A stretch of DNA of 64,000 bases, taken from positions 17,395 through 81,394 of the forward strand of contig CAISJV010000020.1 of assembly GCA_903885795.1 (NCBI GenBank), given 5' to 3'. A model generated the notes under the pieces. That model did not search any database and was not told where the DNA came from. It saw only the letters and a program-made list of their open reading frames with translations. The translations under genes were made by a program, and so were the position numbers. Position 1 is the first letter of the stretch; each line of letters starts with the position of its first letter. Positions 63,857 through 64,000 of this stretch are shown here, in pieces. Source of the stretch: an uncultured delta proteobacterium (GTDB taxonomy: Bacteria > Desulfobacterota > Syntrophia > Syntrophales > UBA8958).

Positions 63857-64000
63857 TAACAGGTTGTTGAAAAACTATTTCATTTAGACATTGTATAAAT
63901 ATTAATTATATAGTATGTACAGCGCATAATATTCGTGGGTTGGAGGATGCTATGCGCGGAATCGAAGATAGAAGTGATGCTCTTTTCATATATGTATCTC
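63857..64000 (+). mobile_element. Left end of an insertion sequence cutting the caspase gene
   Basis: The caspase homology stops near 63857, where AACAGGTTGTTGAAAAAC begins; similar GGTTGTTGAAAAA ends are known from IS4/IS5-like elements. A transposase starts at 63952. The other end is outside the window. Confidence 0.65.
63952..64000 (+). CDS. Transposase, N-terminal fragment at the window edge
   Basis: GGAGG at 63942-63946 precedes the ATG. The 16 visible residues MRGIEDRSDALFIYVS match the MRG...LFSYLS opening of IS5/IS1182-like DDE transposases. Cut only by the window end. Confidence 0.65.
   Translation, partial: MRGIEDRSDALFIYVS

Overview
The window looks like chromosomal DNA of an anaerobic Desulfobacterota (former Deltaproteobacteria), most like the Syntrophales group. 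Clues are a cobalamin-dependent ribonucleotide reductase, a split periplasmic flavocytochrome, a PxxKW cysteine-rich protein, a IID-HPr-EI phosphotransferase cluster, sigma54 use and GTPase/hemerythrin genes. The assignment is inference; no rRNA is present.

Region 1 (1-22.4 kb) is a mosaic of mostly minus-strand genes: nrdJ; cspA with a long leader; a CsgG/CIA30-type lipoprotein; a membrane protein, hemerythrin and dynamin-like GTPase group; a flavoprotein with a tetrahaem cytochrome; a DinG-like helicase; periplasmic asparaginase; a ThDP enzyme; a GT51 peptidoglycan glycosyltransferase with a large extracytoplasmic N-terminus; a PAS histidine kinase; and rnhA. Two decayed genes occur here: a ParB-like remnant and hicB.

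Region 2 (22.4-46 kb) is conserved housekeeping: UXS-lhgO-ugd (nucleotide sugars), rsmI, lipoprotein/FecR/pgsA, tRNA-Val, thrS-infC-rpmI-rplT-pheS-pheT-ihfA-merR, PTS IID-HPr-EI, plsB, eno, ttcA, smpB and tmRNA. infC uses an ATC start. A 116-125 bp palindromic repeat occurs twice, each time flush with the stop codon of a minus-strand gene.

Region 3 (46-64 kb) is visibly more AT-rich and accessory. A zinc-ribbon tyrosine integrase abuts the 3' end of ssrA. Beyond it lie a large HTH-HTH-cold-shock-DUF3825 protein preceded by an array of direct repeats, a sigma54-driven pair of small membrane proteins, a tetR-SRPBCC operon, and a run of at least six tiny genes (24-41 codons) with near-identical ribosome binding sites. 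Three of these encode the shared motif W-[LV]-D-P-M-x-x-P. They are followed by a methyltransferase, a secreted nitroreductase and several small unknown proteins. A DUF47/winged-helix/SdpI/NAD-binding/parvulin group and an HU-nitroreductase pair follow. The region ends with a WD40-caspase protein whose 5' end has been cut off by an insertion sequence running off the window.

The strongest candidates for undescribed biology are the tiny-peptide cluster at 52.1-53.1 kb and the DUF3825 protein at 47.9-49.7 kb.
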